A DNA stretch of 64,000 bases from Aminobacter anthyllidis (GCF_018555685.1 NZ_JAFLWW010000005.1:248001-312000), one strand, 5' to 3'; counted from the stretch's first letter, positions 8,245 to 16,987 are shown. Program-made: numbers and translations. The notes: generated by a model from the sequence alone, not told the origin.

Positions 8245-8360
8245 TGGGGCTCGCCGGGGTGGGGAAGGGGTTTCCCTCCGGCGAGCTCTTGTCTGCCCCC
8301 AGGCGCAAAGCGTCAGTGGCTCCTTGCCCGCCCACACACGGGCATTGCAAGCTGGCCGGC

Positions 8361-9125
8361 ATGCCGGAACAGCTTTTCCTCATCATCGGTGCCGTCTTTG
8401 TCCTTGCCGGACTGGTCAAGGGCGTCGTCGGGCTTGGCCTGCCCACGGTCGCGATGGGGCTGCTTGGTCTTGTCATACTGCCGGCGGAGGCCGCCGCACT
8501 GCTCCTGCTGCCCTCCTTCGTCACCAACATCTGGCAGTTGCTCGTCGGGCCCGACATCACGACACTTGTCCGCCGCCTGTGGCCGATGATGCTGGCGGTG
8601 TTCGCCGCGACGCTTGCCTCCACCGGCCTGATCACCAGCAGATACACCGGCATGGTCACATCAGGGCTCGGGCTCGTGCTGCTCGTCTACGCCGCGCTCG
8701 GCCTGCTCAAGCTCAGAATGTCGGTACCGTCAGCCGCCGAGCCTTGGGCCGGGCCTGTCGTCGGCGCGCTCACCGGCATCATGACCGGCGCCACCGGCGT
8801 CTTCGTCATTCCGGCCGTGCCCTATCTCGGTGGATTGGGACTTGGCCGCGACGATCTCGTCCAGGCGCTCGGGCTCTCCTTCACCGTTTCCACCGTGGCC
8901 CTAGGCATCGGGCTGTGGTCGAACGACGCCATTCCGCTCCAGTCGATCGGCATATCGGCCCTGGCCATCGTTCCCGCCTTAGCCGGCATGTGGCTGGGCG
9001 GCTGGCTGCGCAGCCGCGTCGAGCCGGAAAGCTTCAGGCGCTGGTTCTTTGCCGGACTGGCGCTGCTCGGCGCGCATATTTCGTGGCAGGGCCTCGCCCC
9101 GGCCTTTCAGGGCGCGATTTTCTAG
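8361..9125 (+). CDS. TSUP/TauE-SafE family permease
   Basis: Inner-membrane protein of 254 residues with about eight hydrophobic segments arranged as two repeats. The first repeat has GLVKGVVGLGLPTVAMG and the second has GALTGIMTGATGVFVIPAVPY, the duplicated signature of this family, which exports or imports sulfonate- or sulfite-type anions. The substrate is not decidable here. ATG 8361 begins right at the first helix. Its last four bases overlap the end of a small convergent membrane-protein gene. Confidence 0.9.
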   Translation: MPEQLFLIIGAVFVLAGLVKGVVGLGLPTVAMGLLGLVILPAEAAALLLLPSFVTNIWQLLVGPDITTLVRRLWPMMLAVFAATLASTGLITSRYTGMVTSGLGLVLLVYAALGLLKLRMSVPSAAEPWAGPVVGALTGIMTGATGVFVIPAVPYLGGLGLGRDDLVQALGLSFTVSTVALGIGLWSNDAIPLQSIGISALAIVPALAGMWLGGWLRSRVEPESFRRWFFAGLALLGAHISWQGLAPAFQGAIF

Positions 9126-9277
9126 TGCCCCAGCAACGCGGTGATCGATATCGCCGCCAGCGCCAGCACCGCAAGCTTCCAGAAGTCCCGCCGCTGCCTC
9201 AGCCCCGGCAGGCCGAGCGGCTTGATCAGCTGGAGCGCCATGATGGCAAGGATGATGAGCGACAGCGCCTTCGACAT
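9122..9277 (-). CDS. Small conserved membrane protein (51 aa)
   Basis: An intact 51-codon frame from ATG 9277 to TAG 9122. Two hydrophobic helices (ALSLIILAIMALQLI and KLAVLALAAISITALL) flank a short basic loop (GLRQRRDFWK). The loop-and-helix pattern looks like a small Rhizobiales inner-membrane protein annotated as hypothetical. AAAGGCAGC precedes the ATG. The stop overlaps the convergent permease stop (CTAG). Confidence 0.7.
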   Translation of the reverse strand: MSKALSLIILAIMALQLIKPLGLPGLRQRRDFWKLAVLALAAISITALLGH

Positions 9278-9509
9278 GCTGCCTTTGATCAACTTCGCGC
9301 GCCCCTGTCAAAGCCGGTGGCCCGATCTGCTACAGTGTGCCGGCGCGCTACAGTTTGAGAACAGCGGCCTTGCATCGAAACGCTTCGAAAAAGCCAGTTT
9401 GCGGACAGGCTCTTAAACCAAGGTCAAATGGACGCCCCGGCGGCCCGGCGGGTACAAGACATGCCAACAAAGACGCCCTCGAGGGCCACTGTCCTGGGAA
9501 GGAGACGCC

Positions 9510-11417
9510 ATGCCATCTCGCTATCACGAGGTCTATGACGGTTGGGCCAGCGATCCCGAGGGGTTCTGGGCCGAGGCGGCAAGGGCGATCGACTGGTTCA
9601 AGCCATGGGACAAGGTCTTCGATGCCAAGCGCGGCGTCTATGGCCAGTGGTTTTCCGGGGCTGAATGCAACACCTGCTACAACGCGCTCGACCGCCATGT
9701 GCTGGGCGGCCGTGCCGAGCAGGTCGCCCTGATCCACGACAGCCCGATCACCGGAACGCAGCAGAAGTTCACCTATGCCGGGCTGCTCGCCGAAGTGAAT
9801 GCGCTCGCCAGCGTGCTCCAGGACCAGGGCGTGCAAAAAGGCGACCGCGTCATCATCTACATGCCGATGGTCGCCGAAGCGGCATTCGCCATGCTTGCCT
9901 GTGCCCGCCTTGGCGCCATCCATTCGGTCGTGTTCGGCGGCTTTGCCGCCAAGGAGCTGGCCACCCGCATCGACGACGCCACGCCGAAGCTGATCATCTC
10001 GGCCTCCTGCGGCATCGAGCCGGGCCGCGTCGTCGCCTACAAGCCGCTGCTCGACGGCGCCATCGAACTCTCCGCCCACAAGCCTGAGAGCTGCGTGATC
10101 CTGCAGCGGCCGCAGCTTGGCTGCGATCTCGTTGCCGGCCGCGACCTCGACTATGCCGACACTGTCGGCGCCGCCAAGGCCGCCGGCCGCACGGTCGAAT
10201 GCGTCTCCGTCGCCGCCACCGATCCGCTCTACGTGCTCTACACCTCGGGCACCACAGGCCAGCCCAAGGGCGTGGTCCGCGACAATGGCGGCCACATGGT
10301 CGCGCTCAAATGGTCGATGGAAAACCAATTCGGCGTCAAGCCCGGCGAAGTGTTCTGGGCGGCGTCCGATGTCGGCTGGGTCGTCGGCCACTCCTACATC
10401 GTCTATGCCCCGCTGCTGCACGGCGCCACCACCATCCTGTTCGAGGGCAAGCCGGTCGGCACGCCCGATGCTGGCACATTCTGGCGTGTCATTTCGGAAC
10501 ACGGGGTCGTCGCCCTGTTCACCGCGCCCACCGCCTTCCGCGCCATCAAGAAGGAAGACCCGCAAGGGCTCTTCGTGCCGCAATACGACCTGTCGAAATT
10601 CCGCACTTTGTTCCTCGCCGGCGAGCGCGCCGACCCCGAAACCATCAAATGGGCCGAAAACAAGCTGAAGGTCCCTGTCATCGATCACTGGTGGCAGACC
10701 GAGACCGGCAGCCCGATCAGCCAGAACCCGGTCGGGCTCGGGCTGTTGCCGGTCAAATACGGCTCGCCCTGCGTGCCGATGCCGGGCTACGACGTGCGCG
10801 TTCTCGACGATGCCGGCCACGAGGTCGGGCGTGGCACGCTCGGCAATGTCGTCATCAAGCTGCCCTTGCCGCCCGGCTGCCTGCCGACGCTGTGGCACGC
10901 CGACGAGCGCTTCTTCAGCGCCTACCTCGCCGAGTTTCCCGGCTACTACAAGACCGCGGATGCCGGCTATATCGACGATGAAGGCTACCTGTTCATCATG
11001 GCCCGCACCGACGACATCATCAACGTCGCCGGCCACCGCCTGTCGACCGGCGGCATGGAGGAGGTCGTCGCCGAGCATCCCGACGTCGCCGAATGCGCCG
11101 TCATCGGCATCGCCGACGCCATGAAGGGCCAGATCCCTTGCGGCTTCATCGTGCTCAACTCGGGTGTCGACCGCGACACCGGCATCATCGAGAAGGAAGT
11201 CGTCGGCCTCGTCCGCGACCGCATCGGCCCCGTCGCCGCCTTCAAGATGGTCGTCACCATCAAGCGCCTGCCCAAGACCCGCTCCGGCAAGATCCTGCGC
11301 GGCACCATGCAGAAGATCGCCGACCGCGAGGAGTGGAAGATGCCGGCAACGATCGACGATCCTGTCGTCCTCGACGAGATATCCGAGGCGCTGAAAGCGC
11401 GCGGCATCGGGGTCTAG
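9510..11417 (+). CDS. prpE: Propionyl-CoA synthetase / acyl-CoA synthetase
   Basis: ANL-superfamily enzyme of 635 residues that activates propionate (or another short acid) to its CoA thioester through an acyl-adenylate. The P-loop motif YTSGTTGQPKGVV begins near residue 244, the A5-type WWQTETGSP follows, and the catalytic lysine of TRSGKILRG is about residue 594. The N-terminus (YHEVYDGWASDPEGFWAEAA, WFKPWDKVFD) is the PrpE type rather than canonical Acs. GGGAAGGAGA precedes ATG 9510. The long antisense frame 9348-11078 is a shadow. Confidence 0.9.
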   Translation: MPSRYHEVYDGWASDPEGFWAEAARAIDWFKPWDKVFDAKRGVYGQWFSGAECNTCYNALDRHVLGGRAEQVALIHDSPITGTQQKFTYAGLLAEVNALASVLQDQGVQKGDRVIIYMPMVAEAAFAMLACARLGAIHSVVFGGFAAKELATRIDDATPKLIISASCGIEPGRVVAYKPLLDGAIELSAHKPESCVILQRPQLGCDLVAGRDLDYADTVGAAKAAGRTVECVSVAATDPLYVLYTSGTTGQPKGVVRDNGGHMVALKWSMENQFGVKPGEVFWAASDVGWVVGHSYIVYAPLLHGATTILFEGKPVGTPDAGTFWRVISEHGVVALFTAPTAFRAIKKEDPQGLFVPQYDLSKFRTLFLAGERADPETIKWAENKLKVPVIDHWWQTETGSPISQNPVGLGLLPVKYGSPCVPMPGYDVRVLDDAGHEVGRGTLGNVVIKLPLPPGCLPTLWHADERFFSAYLAEFPGYYKTADAGYIDDEGYLFIMARTDDIINVAGHRLSTGGMEEVVAEHPDVAECAVIGIADAMKGQIPCGFIVLNSGVDRDTGIIEKEVVGLVRDRIGPVAAFKMVVTIKRLPKTRSGKILRGTMQKIADREEWKMPATIDDPVVLDEISEALKARGIGV

Positions 11418-11445
11418 GCTCAGGACCCATCAATCCTTCACCACG

Positions 11446-11862
11446 TCACGTCCCCCTCGGCATTCGCTCGAATGTCTGCAACGCGGGGTCCATCGTGTCC
11501 CAGCCATGGCGGCGGATGCTGTATGTGACCGCGTGCGGGTTGAATTGGTCCGGATCGTCAAGGCTGGTCGCGGGGACCGCGATCAAGTCCGGCATCCCGA
11601 CGAATGTCAGGTAGACAGGCGTGCCGCAGGTCGGGCAGAAGGCGTGGACCTTTTCGTTGCCGCTGTCGCCCGCTACCCGCCAGGTGTTCGCATCGCCCGT
11701 AATTGTGACATCGGCGCGTTGGGGGAAGGTCAAATAGGATCCATGCCCGGTGCCGCTTCGTTTCTGGCAATCGCGGCATTGGCAATGGTTCTGGAAAATG
11801 GGTTCGCTGCTCGTTTCATAACGGATCGCGCCGCACGCGCATCCGCCGGCGCAAGGGATCAG
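11446..11862 (-). pseudogene. GFA/CENP-V zinc protein lacking a start codon
   Basis: The frame encodes an almost complete glutathione-dependent formaldehyde-activating-type domain: GGCACGAIRYE, CQCRDCQKRSG and FCPTCGTP carry all expected zinc-binding cysteines. There is no ATG, GTG or TTG before the domain. Going upstream, the frame runs back through the tail of a different gene until a TGA inside the oxidoreductase gene. The only legal start (TTG 11733) would delete the first zinc cluster. The CTG at 11862 is a remote possibility. It is probably 5-prime truncated by the rearrangement at 11859-11888. Confidence 0.7.
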
Positions 11863-11888
11863 GCCGATTTTGGCTTGGCGAGAAGGTC
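11859..11888 (-). repeat. Duplicated 3-prime tail of an SRBCC gene
   Basis: The minus strand reads DLLAKPKSA and a stop here, almost the same as the end (DVFAKPKSA, stop) of the ArsR-SRBCC hybrid at 12705. At DNA level 11859-11880 and 12705-12726 differ at one position in 22. The two copies flank the oxidoreductase gene as direct repeats. Confidence 0.7.
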
Positions 11889-11924
11889 TATCCAGGGCCA
11901 GGATCTCGCGCCTGAACCCCGGCT

Positions 11925-12686
11925 CTAGAATGGATTGAGTGAACGGTTCAGTGCTATGATATCAGCATGGACATCGGCATAGGTCGGCTTATTGGCAAAG
12001 AGCCTGCCATATTTCTCCCTCCACACGCTGTCGCGTATCTTCTCTGCCCTGCCTTTAACGGCTGCCCTGATCCCTTCCCGCGTCTTTGCCGCACCATAGT
12101 CGCAACAATAGGCAGGCGTTGAAGGTTGCTGCCGCCACGATTCCTCTAGCGAACCACCATCGACCGGATCAAACCCCAATTCATTCACCAGTCCCATGAC
12201 GATCTGTTTGGCCCGAGCATCATCACCCGCGACGGGGATAGCTAACCGATCTGGCGAGCCCTCGGGCTTTCCCAGTTCAGAGAGGGCGTAGAACATGATG
12301 TTATTGAACGCCTTGAAGATGGGGCGGCCAAGCTGCTGCGATACCCAGACACTTTCCGGCATTCCGGCGTCGATCTGCGGAATGCGGGGATCGCGCACGT
12401 CGGGATAATAGTTCGCGGTATCAACGATTGCTACGCCTTCCGCCGTCCGATCGAACAGGTCGCTGGGCAGTGTCGCCACGGCGGGAAAGGGCATCGACAG
12501 CAGCACAACGTCCGCACCTTCCACGGCGCCGTAGATGTCGGCAGCAACAGCTCCGATTTCATTCGCGCGTTTCTTGACTGCCTCCAGGCCGCGCGAATTG
12601 GCGACACACACGCTGTGGCCCTTTTTGCTCCACCTCGAGGCGATAGTTCCCCCCATTTCGCCAATGCCAATAACGCCGATCTTCAT
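11925..12686 (-). CDS. NADPH-dependent F420 reductase-like oxidoreductase
   Basis: 253 residues. The N-terminal Rossmann motif GVIGIGEMGGTIASRW fits the F420-dependent NADP reductase / NAD-binding family 2 group, and VVLLSMPFPAV with IVDTANYYP continues the dinucleotide fold. FNNIMF and the C-terminal GGSLEESWRQQPSTPAYCCD follow the family pattern. The electron partner cannot be told; most rhizobial members act with plain NADPH. GGAAAGGCG precedes ATG 12686. It is flanked by the 22-bp duplicated SRBCC tail, which suggests it was inserted there. Confidence 0.85.
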   Translation of the reverse strand: MKIGVIGIGEMGGTIASRWSKKGHSVCVANSRGLEAVKKRANEIGAVAADIYGAVEGADVVLLSMPFPAVATLPSDLFDRTAEGVAIVDTANYYPDVRDPRIPQIDAGMPESVWVSQQLGRPIFKAFNNIMFYALSELGKPEGSPDRLAIPVAGDDARAKQIVMGLVNELGFDPVDGGSLEESWRQQPSTPAYCCDYGAAKTREGIRAAVKGRAEKIRDSVWREKYGRLFANKPTYADVHADIIALNRSLNPF

Positions 12687-12704
12687 GATTTCGCCTTTCC
12701 GTTG

Positions 12705-13055
12705 TCAGGCCGATTTCGGCTTGGCGAAAACGTCGATTGCGCGGCCGGTTTCCAGGAAGGATTTCAAGCTGGACAGCACGATCGGCCAGCCCTTGCTGAT
12801 ACCGTTTGCCATGCCGCTGCCGGCTTCGAGTTCGTCATGGGTAACGGTCAGCCGGACCATGGTGTCGTATTCCTCGATGTCGAACGTCACCCGGCTGTAA
12901 CTTGCCGGACTTGCGGCCTCGGACGGGTCTGCCCAGGTGAAGGCGGCTCGGCGGCAAGGCTCGCCGAGCGTCGGCCCGTTCTTTTCGCACAGAAGGTCAA
13001 GCAGCCTACTGCGTGTCGGGTCGCCCAGCGCTTTGAAAACCTTGTCAGCGTCCAT
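12705..13055 (-). CDS. ArsR-SRBCC hybrid with internal deletion
   Basis: 116 residues from ATG 13055. The first 35 or so (VFKALGDPTRSRLLDLLCEK) are the start of an ArsR helix-turn-helix. From about residue 39 the protein is the C-terminal half of an AHSA1/SRBCC domain (SRVTFDIEEYDTMVRLTVTHD, then ISKGWPIVLSSLKSFLETG). Natural ArsR-SRBCC fusions are about 250 residues, so the recognition helix and half of the ligand-binding fold are missing, yet the frame is intact. It is probably a non-functional relic. A GTG at 13079 would add eight residues. Confidence 0.75.
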   Translation of the reverse strand: MDADKVFKALGDPTRSRLLDLLCEKNGPTLGEPCRRAAFTWADPSEAASPASYSRVTFDIEEYDTMVRLTVTHDELEAGSGMANGISKGWPIVLSSLKSFLETGRAIDVFAKPKSA

Positions 13056-13246
13056 TGGTCTCGTTCGTATGTGGAGCACAATATGCAGGTAAATGCCTGC
13101 ATGTCAAATGGCAGCTAAGCCCGCCGCGACCGCATGGCCGGCCACGCGCCCGACAGGTGGCGCGGCCCTGTAACGTCAGCTTCGGTATTGCGCCATGGCG
13201 AAGCGCAGGGCAACGTGCCCGCGAACGGGCATATCGGGGGCATTGC

Positions 13247-14899
13247 ATGCTGCGAAACTGGGTCATCAGGTACTGGTATTCGTTCTCGACGACCGGCCTG
13301 CTGCTCGGCACGCTGTTCTTCGCCGCGTCGCTGACCCCGACGCTTATCCCGCGCAACTACCTGACCCAGGGCGTACTCTCCGGCCTTTCCGCCGCCGTCG
13401 GCTATGGCTGCGGCTTCTTCCTGCGCTGGCTGTGGCGCTATCTTGAGCTGCCCGAACTCAAGGCGCGAACATTGCTCGGCGGCAAGCTCGTCGCCGCCGT
13501 CGCCTGCGGCATTATCGGCCTGGTCTTCCTGTGGCGCGCCTCCGAATGGCAGAATTCGATCCGCGCCCTGATGAAGCTCGACCCGGTCGACACCGCCCAC
13601 CCGCTCGAAGTCGGCGCCATCGCGCTCGTCACCTTCATCGTGCTCGTCGCACTTGGCCGGCTGTTCAAGCGGACGCTGATCTTCGTCTCCGAAAAGCTGC
13701 GCCGCTTCGTGCCGACGCGCGTGTCCTACGTCATCGGCACCACCATCGCGGTGCTGCTGTTCTGGTCGGCGGCCGACGGCATCATCTTCCGCTACGGCCT
13801 GCGTGTGATGGACAGCTCGTTCCAGCGCCTCGACACGCTGATGCCGCCAGAAACGCAGCAGCCCTCCGATCCCGCCAGGACCGGCAGCGCCGCATCCCTG
13901 GTGCGCTGGCAGGACCTCGGCCGCATGGGCCGGTCCTACATCGCCACCGGTCCCACCGCCGCCGATATCGGCAACCTCACCGGCAAGCCGGCCAAGGCGC
14001 CGGTACGCGTCTATGTCGGGCTGCAGTCGGGCGACACGCCGCAGCAGCGCGCCAAACTCGCGCTGGAGGAACTCAAGCGCGCCGGCGGCTTCGAGCGCTC
14101 GACGCTTGTCATCGTCACGCCCACCGGCACCGGCTGGGTCGACGAACAGGCCATCGACCCGATCGAGTTCCTGCACAATGGCGACGTCGCCAGCGTCGCC
14201 ACCCAGTATTCCTATCTCGCCAGCTGGCTGTCGCTGCTGGTTGAACCAGGCTACGGCGCCGAACAGTCGCGCGCATTGTTCACCGAGATCTACGGCTACT
14301 GGCACACGCTGCCCCGGGAAACGCGCCCGAAACTTTATTTGTTCGGCCTCAGCCTTGGGGCCCTCAGCACGGAGCTTTCCAACGAGCTGTTCGAGGTGCT
14401 TGGCGATCCCTATCAGGGCGCGCTGCTCAGCGGCCCGCCCTTCGCCAGCCGCATCTGGCGTTCGATCACCGATGACCGCAATGCCGGCACGCCGGAATGG
14501 CTGCCCCAATTCCGCGACGGCTCCTATGTTCGCTTCACCGCGCAAAAGAACGCGCTCGACATCACGGGCGCCCAATGGGGCCCGCTGCGCCTCGTCTACC
14601 TGCAATACGCCTCGGACCCGATCGTCTTTTATGAAACCCACGCGCTCTACCGCGAACCCGACTGGATGAAGACGCCGCGCGGGCCCGACGTGTCGCCCGA
14701 GCTGCGCTGGTACCCCGTCGTCACCTTCCTGCAGCTGACGCTCGACATCGCCATGGCCACCACCGCCCCGATGGGCTACGGCCACGTCTACGCTGCCGAG
14801 CACTACATCGACGCCTGGATGCAGGTCGCCGACATCAAGGGCTGGTCGCCGGACGACGTCACAAGGCTGAAGCAGCATTTCATCGACAAGAGGAAATAG
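13247..14899 (+). CDS. Membrane-anchored alpha/beta-hydrolase (Abhydrolase_9 type)
   Basis: 550 residues. The N-terminal 200 residues hold about five membrane segments (LLLGTLFFAASLTP, GGKLVAAVACGIIGLVFLW, VGAIALVTFIVLVALG, VIGTTIAVLLFWSAADG). The C-terminal 300 residues are an alpha/beta hydrolase with nucleophile elbow FGLSLGAL, inferred Ser within GLSLG. This pairing is the Abhydrolase_9_N plus Abhydrolase_9 architecture, a family without a defined substrate. Upstream in-frame starts are ignored because ATG 13247 begins the hydrophobic domain. A 587-codon antisense frame is a shadow. Confidence 0.9.
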   Translation: MLRNWVIRYWYSFSTTGLLLGTLFFAASLTPTLIPRNYLTQGVLSGLSAAVGYGCGFFLRWLWRYLELPELKARTLLGGKLVAAVACGIIGLVFLWRASEWQNSIRALMKLDPVDTAHPLEVGAIALVTFIVLVALGRLFKRTLIFVSEKLRRFVPTRVSYVIGTTIAVLLFWSAADGIIFRYGLRVMDSSFQRLDTLMPPETQQPSDPARTGSAASLVRWQDLGRMGRSYIATGPTAADIGNLTGKPAKAPVRVYVGLQSGDTPQQRAKLALEELKRAGGFERSTLVIVTPTGTGWVDEQAIDPIEFLHNGDVASVATQYSYLASWLSLLVEPGYGAEQSRALFTEIYGYWHTLPRETRPKLYLFGLSLGALSTELSNELFEVLGDPYQGALLSGPPFASRIWRSITDDRNAGTPEWLPQFRDGSYVRFTAQKNALDITGAQWGPLRLVYLQYASDPIVFYETHALYREPDWMKTPRGPDVSPELRWYPVVTFLQLTLDIAMATTAPMGYGHVYAAEHYIDAWMQVADIKGWSPDDVTRLKQHFIDKRK

Positions 14900-14941
14900 C
14901 GTTGCGTCCAGCGTGGCCGAACAGCACCTTCGGCCGAAACA

Positions 14942-15415
14942 TCAGCGGATCAGGTCGGCCGCTTTTGCGCCAAGCGCGGCGATCAGATCGTCCGGGCGCA
15001 TGCGGATCTGCAGGCCCCTCTGGCCGCCATTGAGATAGACCTCGTCCTCCAGCGTTGCCATCTCCTCGACGGCGGTCGCCACCTGCTTGCGCTGGCCGAA
15101 GGGCGAGATGCCGCCGACCTTGTAGCCGGTCAGCCGCTCGGCATCGACGGGCTTCATCATCTGCGCCGCCTTGGCACCGAAAGCGGCTGCGACCTTCTTC
15201 ATGTTGACCTCCTGGTCGGAGGGCACGACCACGCAGGCCGGCTTGCCGTCGACTTCGACCATCAGCGTCTTGAGCACGATGGCAGGCGAAACCCCCATCG
15301 CCTCGGCCGCCTGCAACCCGACGCGCTCGGCACCGGCGTCGTAGTCATAGCTCGCGAGCGCAAACGGAATGCCCGACTTGGTCAGTGCGAGCGTGGCGGG
15401 AGTGGTCTTCGACAT
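14942..15415 (-). CDS. ybaK: Cys-tRNA(Pro)/Cys-tRNA(Cys) deacylase, YbaK/EbsC type
   Basis: 157 residues of the YbaK/EbsC fold, which hydrolyses Cys mischarged on tRNA(Pro). Conserved features are VGLQAAEAMGVSPAIVLKTLMV, ACVVVPSDQEVNMKKVA with the key lysine region, and TGYKVGGISPFGQRK. MSKTTPAT at 15415 is the usual family start; the longer upstream frame lacks support. It acts in the cytosol as a trans-editing factor. It is divergent from the bestrophin-like gene. Confidence 0.92.
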   Translation of the reverse strand: MSKTTPATLALTKSGIPFALASYDYDAGAERVGLQAAEAMGVSPAIVLKTLMVEVDGKPACVVVPSDQEVNMKKVAAAFGAKAAQMMKPVDAERLTGYKVGGISPFGQRKQVATAVEEMATLEDEVYLNGGQRGLQIRMRPDDLIAALGAKAADLIR

Positions 15416-15575
15416 GCCCTGTTTTGCAACAGCGCCGCGGCGGCGCGCAAGTGTGGTTCCATGGATGGGGCAATGGGTGGAACCGCCATATCGCGTGACT
15501 GTCAAAACGATTTCGACCGATTATGGTGAGCTCGATGGCGTGATTTGCCTGCCGTGAAGGGATTCGGGACATCCA

Positions 15576-16577
15576 ATGTATGTAGGTCGTTCTTACAGGT
15601 TGCTGGACTTCGCCCTTTGGTCGCGGCGCAGCGTCATCTACATGGTCGTGGTCAGCGGCCTGGCGATTGCGGCCTATCGCCTTCCGGGCACCTCGGGTTT
15701 CTCGGTGCCATGGTCCATCGTATTGGTGCTTGGCACGACCGTGTCGCTCGTTGCCGGGTTCAAGAATTCGCAGGTATTCACGCGCGCCAACGAGGCCCTG
15801 CAGGCCTTTTCGCAGATCACCGCAAGCAGCCGGTTGTGGTCCAGCTTTTGCCGCGACTTCACGGATGCCGCCACAGCCAGGCAGCTTGTCCATCGCCACC
15901 TCGCCTGGCTGACGGCATTGCGCTTTGCGTTGCGACGTCCGATGCCATGGGAGTCGCTGGCACGGGCAGCCAATGTCGAGTTCCGCCGGCGGCGATATCA
16001 CATCCAGGAAGACAAGACTTCGCTGGCCGACGAACTACGCGGGCTGCTGGGCGAGGAAGCCGAGAACGTCCTGAAATCGCCTCAGCCGGCAACAGCCCTG
16101 CTCGACATGCAATTGACCCAAGTCAACGGACTGCTCAAAAGCACCAGCATTCCGCCGCAGATCTATTCGGAACTCACCAAGCTCATTCGTGATTTCCACG
16201 ACCAGCAGGCGCGTTGCGACCGTATCAAGAACAATCCCTATCCCCGGCAATACGCGATCATCAGCTCAATGTTCATGATGATCTTCTGCACCTTGCTGCC
16301 GTTTGGCATTGTCCCGGTCTTTGCCGAAATGGGCAAGCTGGGTGGCGTGCTCGGCGCTATCGCGATCTGGCTCACCATTCCGTTCAGCGCCCTTCTGGGC
16401 TGGGTGTACATGTCGCTCGATCTGGTCGGCGAGAGCAGCGCCAACCCATTCGAAGGCGGCGCCAATGACGTGCCCATCTCCCAGATCTGTCGGGACATCG
16501 AGATCGAGCTGCGCAGGGGACTTGGCGAAACCAACCTGCCGAAACCACTGCCAGCGCTCAACGACATCGCGACCTGA
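15576..16577 (+). CDS. Bestrophin-like (RFP-TM/UPF0187) membrane protein
   Basis: 333 residues with hydrophobic segments near residues 20-60 (VIYMVVVSGLAIAAY, WSIVLVLGTTVSLVAGF) and 225-280 (SSMFMMIFCTLLPFG, LGGVLGAIAIWLTIPFSALLGWVY). The sequence NPYPRQYAII and the final DLVGESSANPFEGG are typical of bacterial bestrophin homologues, which form pentameric anion channels. ATG 15576 lies directly before a basic-hydrophobic N-terminus. No operon partner is obvious; the arsR operon starts 86 nt downstream. Confidence 0.88.
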   Translation: MYVGRSYRLLDFALWSRRSVIYMVVVSGLAIAAYRLPGTSGFSVPWSIVLVLGTTVSLVAGFKNSQVFTRANEALQAFSQITASSRLWSSFCRDFTDAATARQLVHRHLAWLTALRFALRRPMPWESLARAANVEFRRRRYHIQEDKTSLADELRGLLGEEAENVLKSPQPATALLDMQLTQVNGLLKSTSIPPQIYSELTKLIRDFHDQQARCDRIKNNPYPRQYAIISSMFMMIFCTLLPFGIVPVFAEMGKLGGVLGAIAIWLTIPFSALLGWVYMSLDLVGESSANPFEGGANDVPISQICRDIEIELRRGLGETNLPKPLPALNDIAT

Positions 16578-16605
16578 AGGCAGCCGAACAGCTCTTTCCA
16601 CCCCA

Positions 16606-16659
16606 TTGACAATCCCATACCCAATTGGCTATGCATCATCACATAGCCAATTGGGTATG
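16606..16659 (+). promoter_or_regulatory. Promoter with 18-bp inverted-repeat operator of the arsR operon
   Basis: TTGACA (16606-16611) is followed after 17-18 nt by CTATGC/TATGCA as a -10. Over and past it lie two perfect 18-nt arms, CATACCCAATTGGCTATG (16616-16633) and its reverse complement (16642-16659), separated by 8 nt. Each arm also holds the palindrome CCAATTGG. The second arm ends 4 nt before the arsR ATG. Binding there would block initiation, so the ArsR protein is the likely autorepressor. Confidence 0.85.
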
Positions 16660-16663
16660 ACTC

Positions 16664-16987
16664 ATGACCGAGCCTCAGGATGCGATCTTTCGCGCGCTTT
16701 CCGATCCGACGCGCCGCGGCCTGTTCGAGCGTCTCTGCCGCGATGGCGACACCACCGTCGTGGGCCTCCTGGGCGAGGCCGGCGTCTCGCAGCCGGTGGT
16801 TTCCAAGCACTTGAAGATCCTGAAGACGGCCGGGCTGGTGCGCGACCGGCAGCAGGGCCGCTACACCTACTACAGCGCCGAGCGCAATGCGCTGAGAACC
16901 CTGGTCGACTGGACGACTGAGATGTCCGGTTTCTGGAACGACCGCTTCGACGATCTCGACAATTTACTCAAGAGGATGGACCAATGA
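16664..16987 (+). CDS. ArsR-family transcriptional regulator
   Basis: 107-residue winged-helix repressor. The helix-turn-helix DPTRRGLFERL...TTVVGLLGEAGVSQPVVSKHLKIL and the wing AGLVRDRQQGRYTYYSAER are clear. There is no CxC metal motif, so it is the SRBCC-coupled type rather than an arsenic sensor. The stop overlaps the SRBCC start (ATGACCGA), giving a coupled operon, and an 18-bp inverted-repeat operator lies over its own promoter. Confidence 0.93.
   Translation: MTEPQDAIFRALSDPTRRGLFERLCRDGDTTVVGLLGEAGVSQPVVSKHLKILKTAGLVRDRQQGRYTYYSAERNALRTLVDWTTEMSGFWNDRFDDLDNLLKRMDQ

Noticed and set aside
9348-11078. Long antisense frame (576 codons) opposite prpE
   Set aside because: It mirrors the GC-rich codon bias of prpE, has Asp/Gly/Val-rich low-complexity content and no family motif. 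The plus-strand frame has all enzyme motifs.
13115-14878. 587-codon antisense frame over the membrane hydrolase
   Set aside because: Shadow of the plus gene; composition is repetitive (Ala, Asp, Gly, Val) and lacks motifs.
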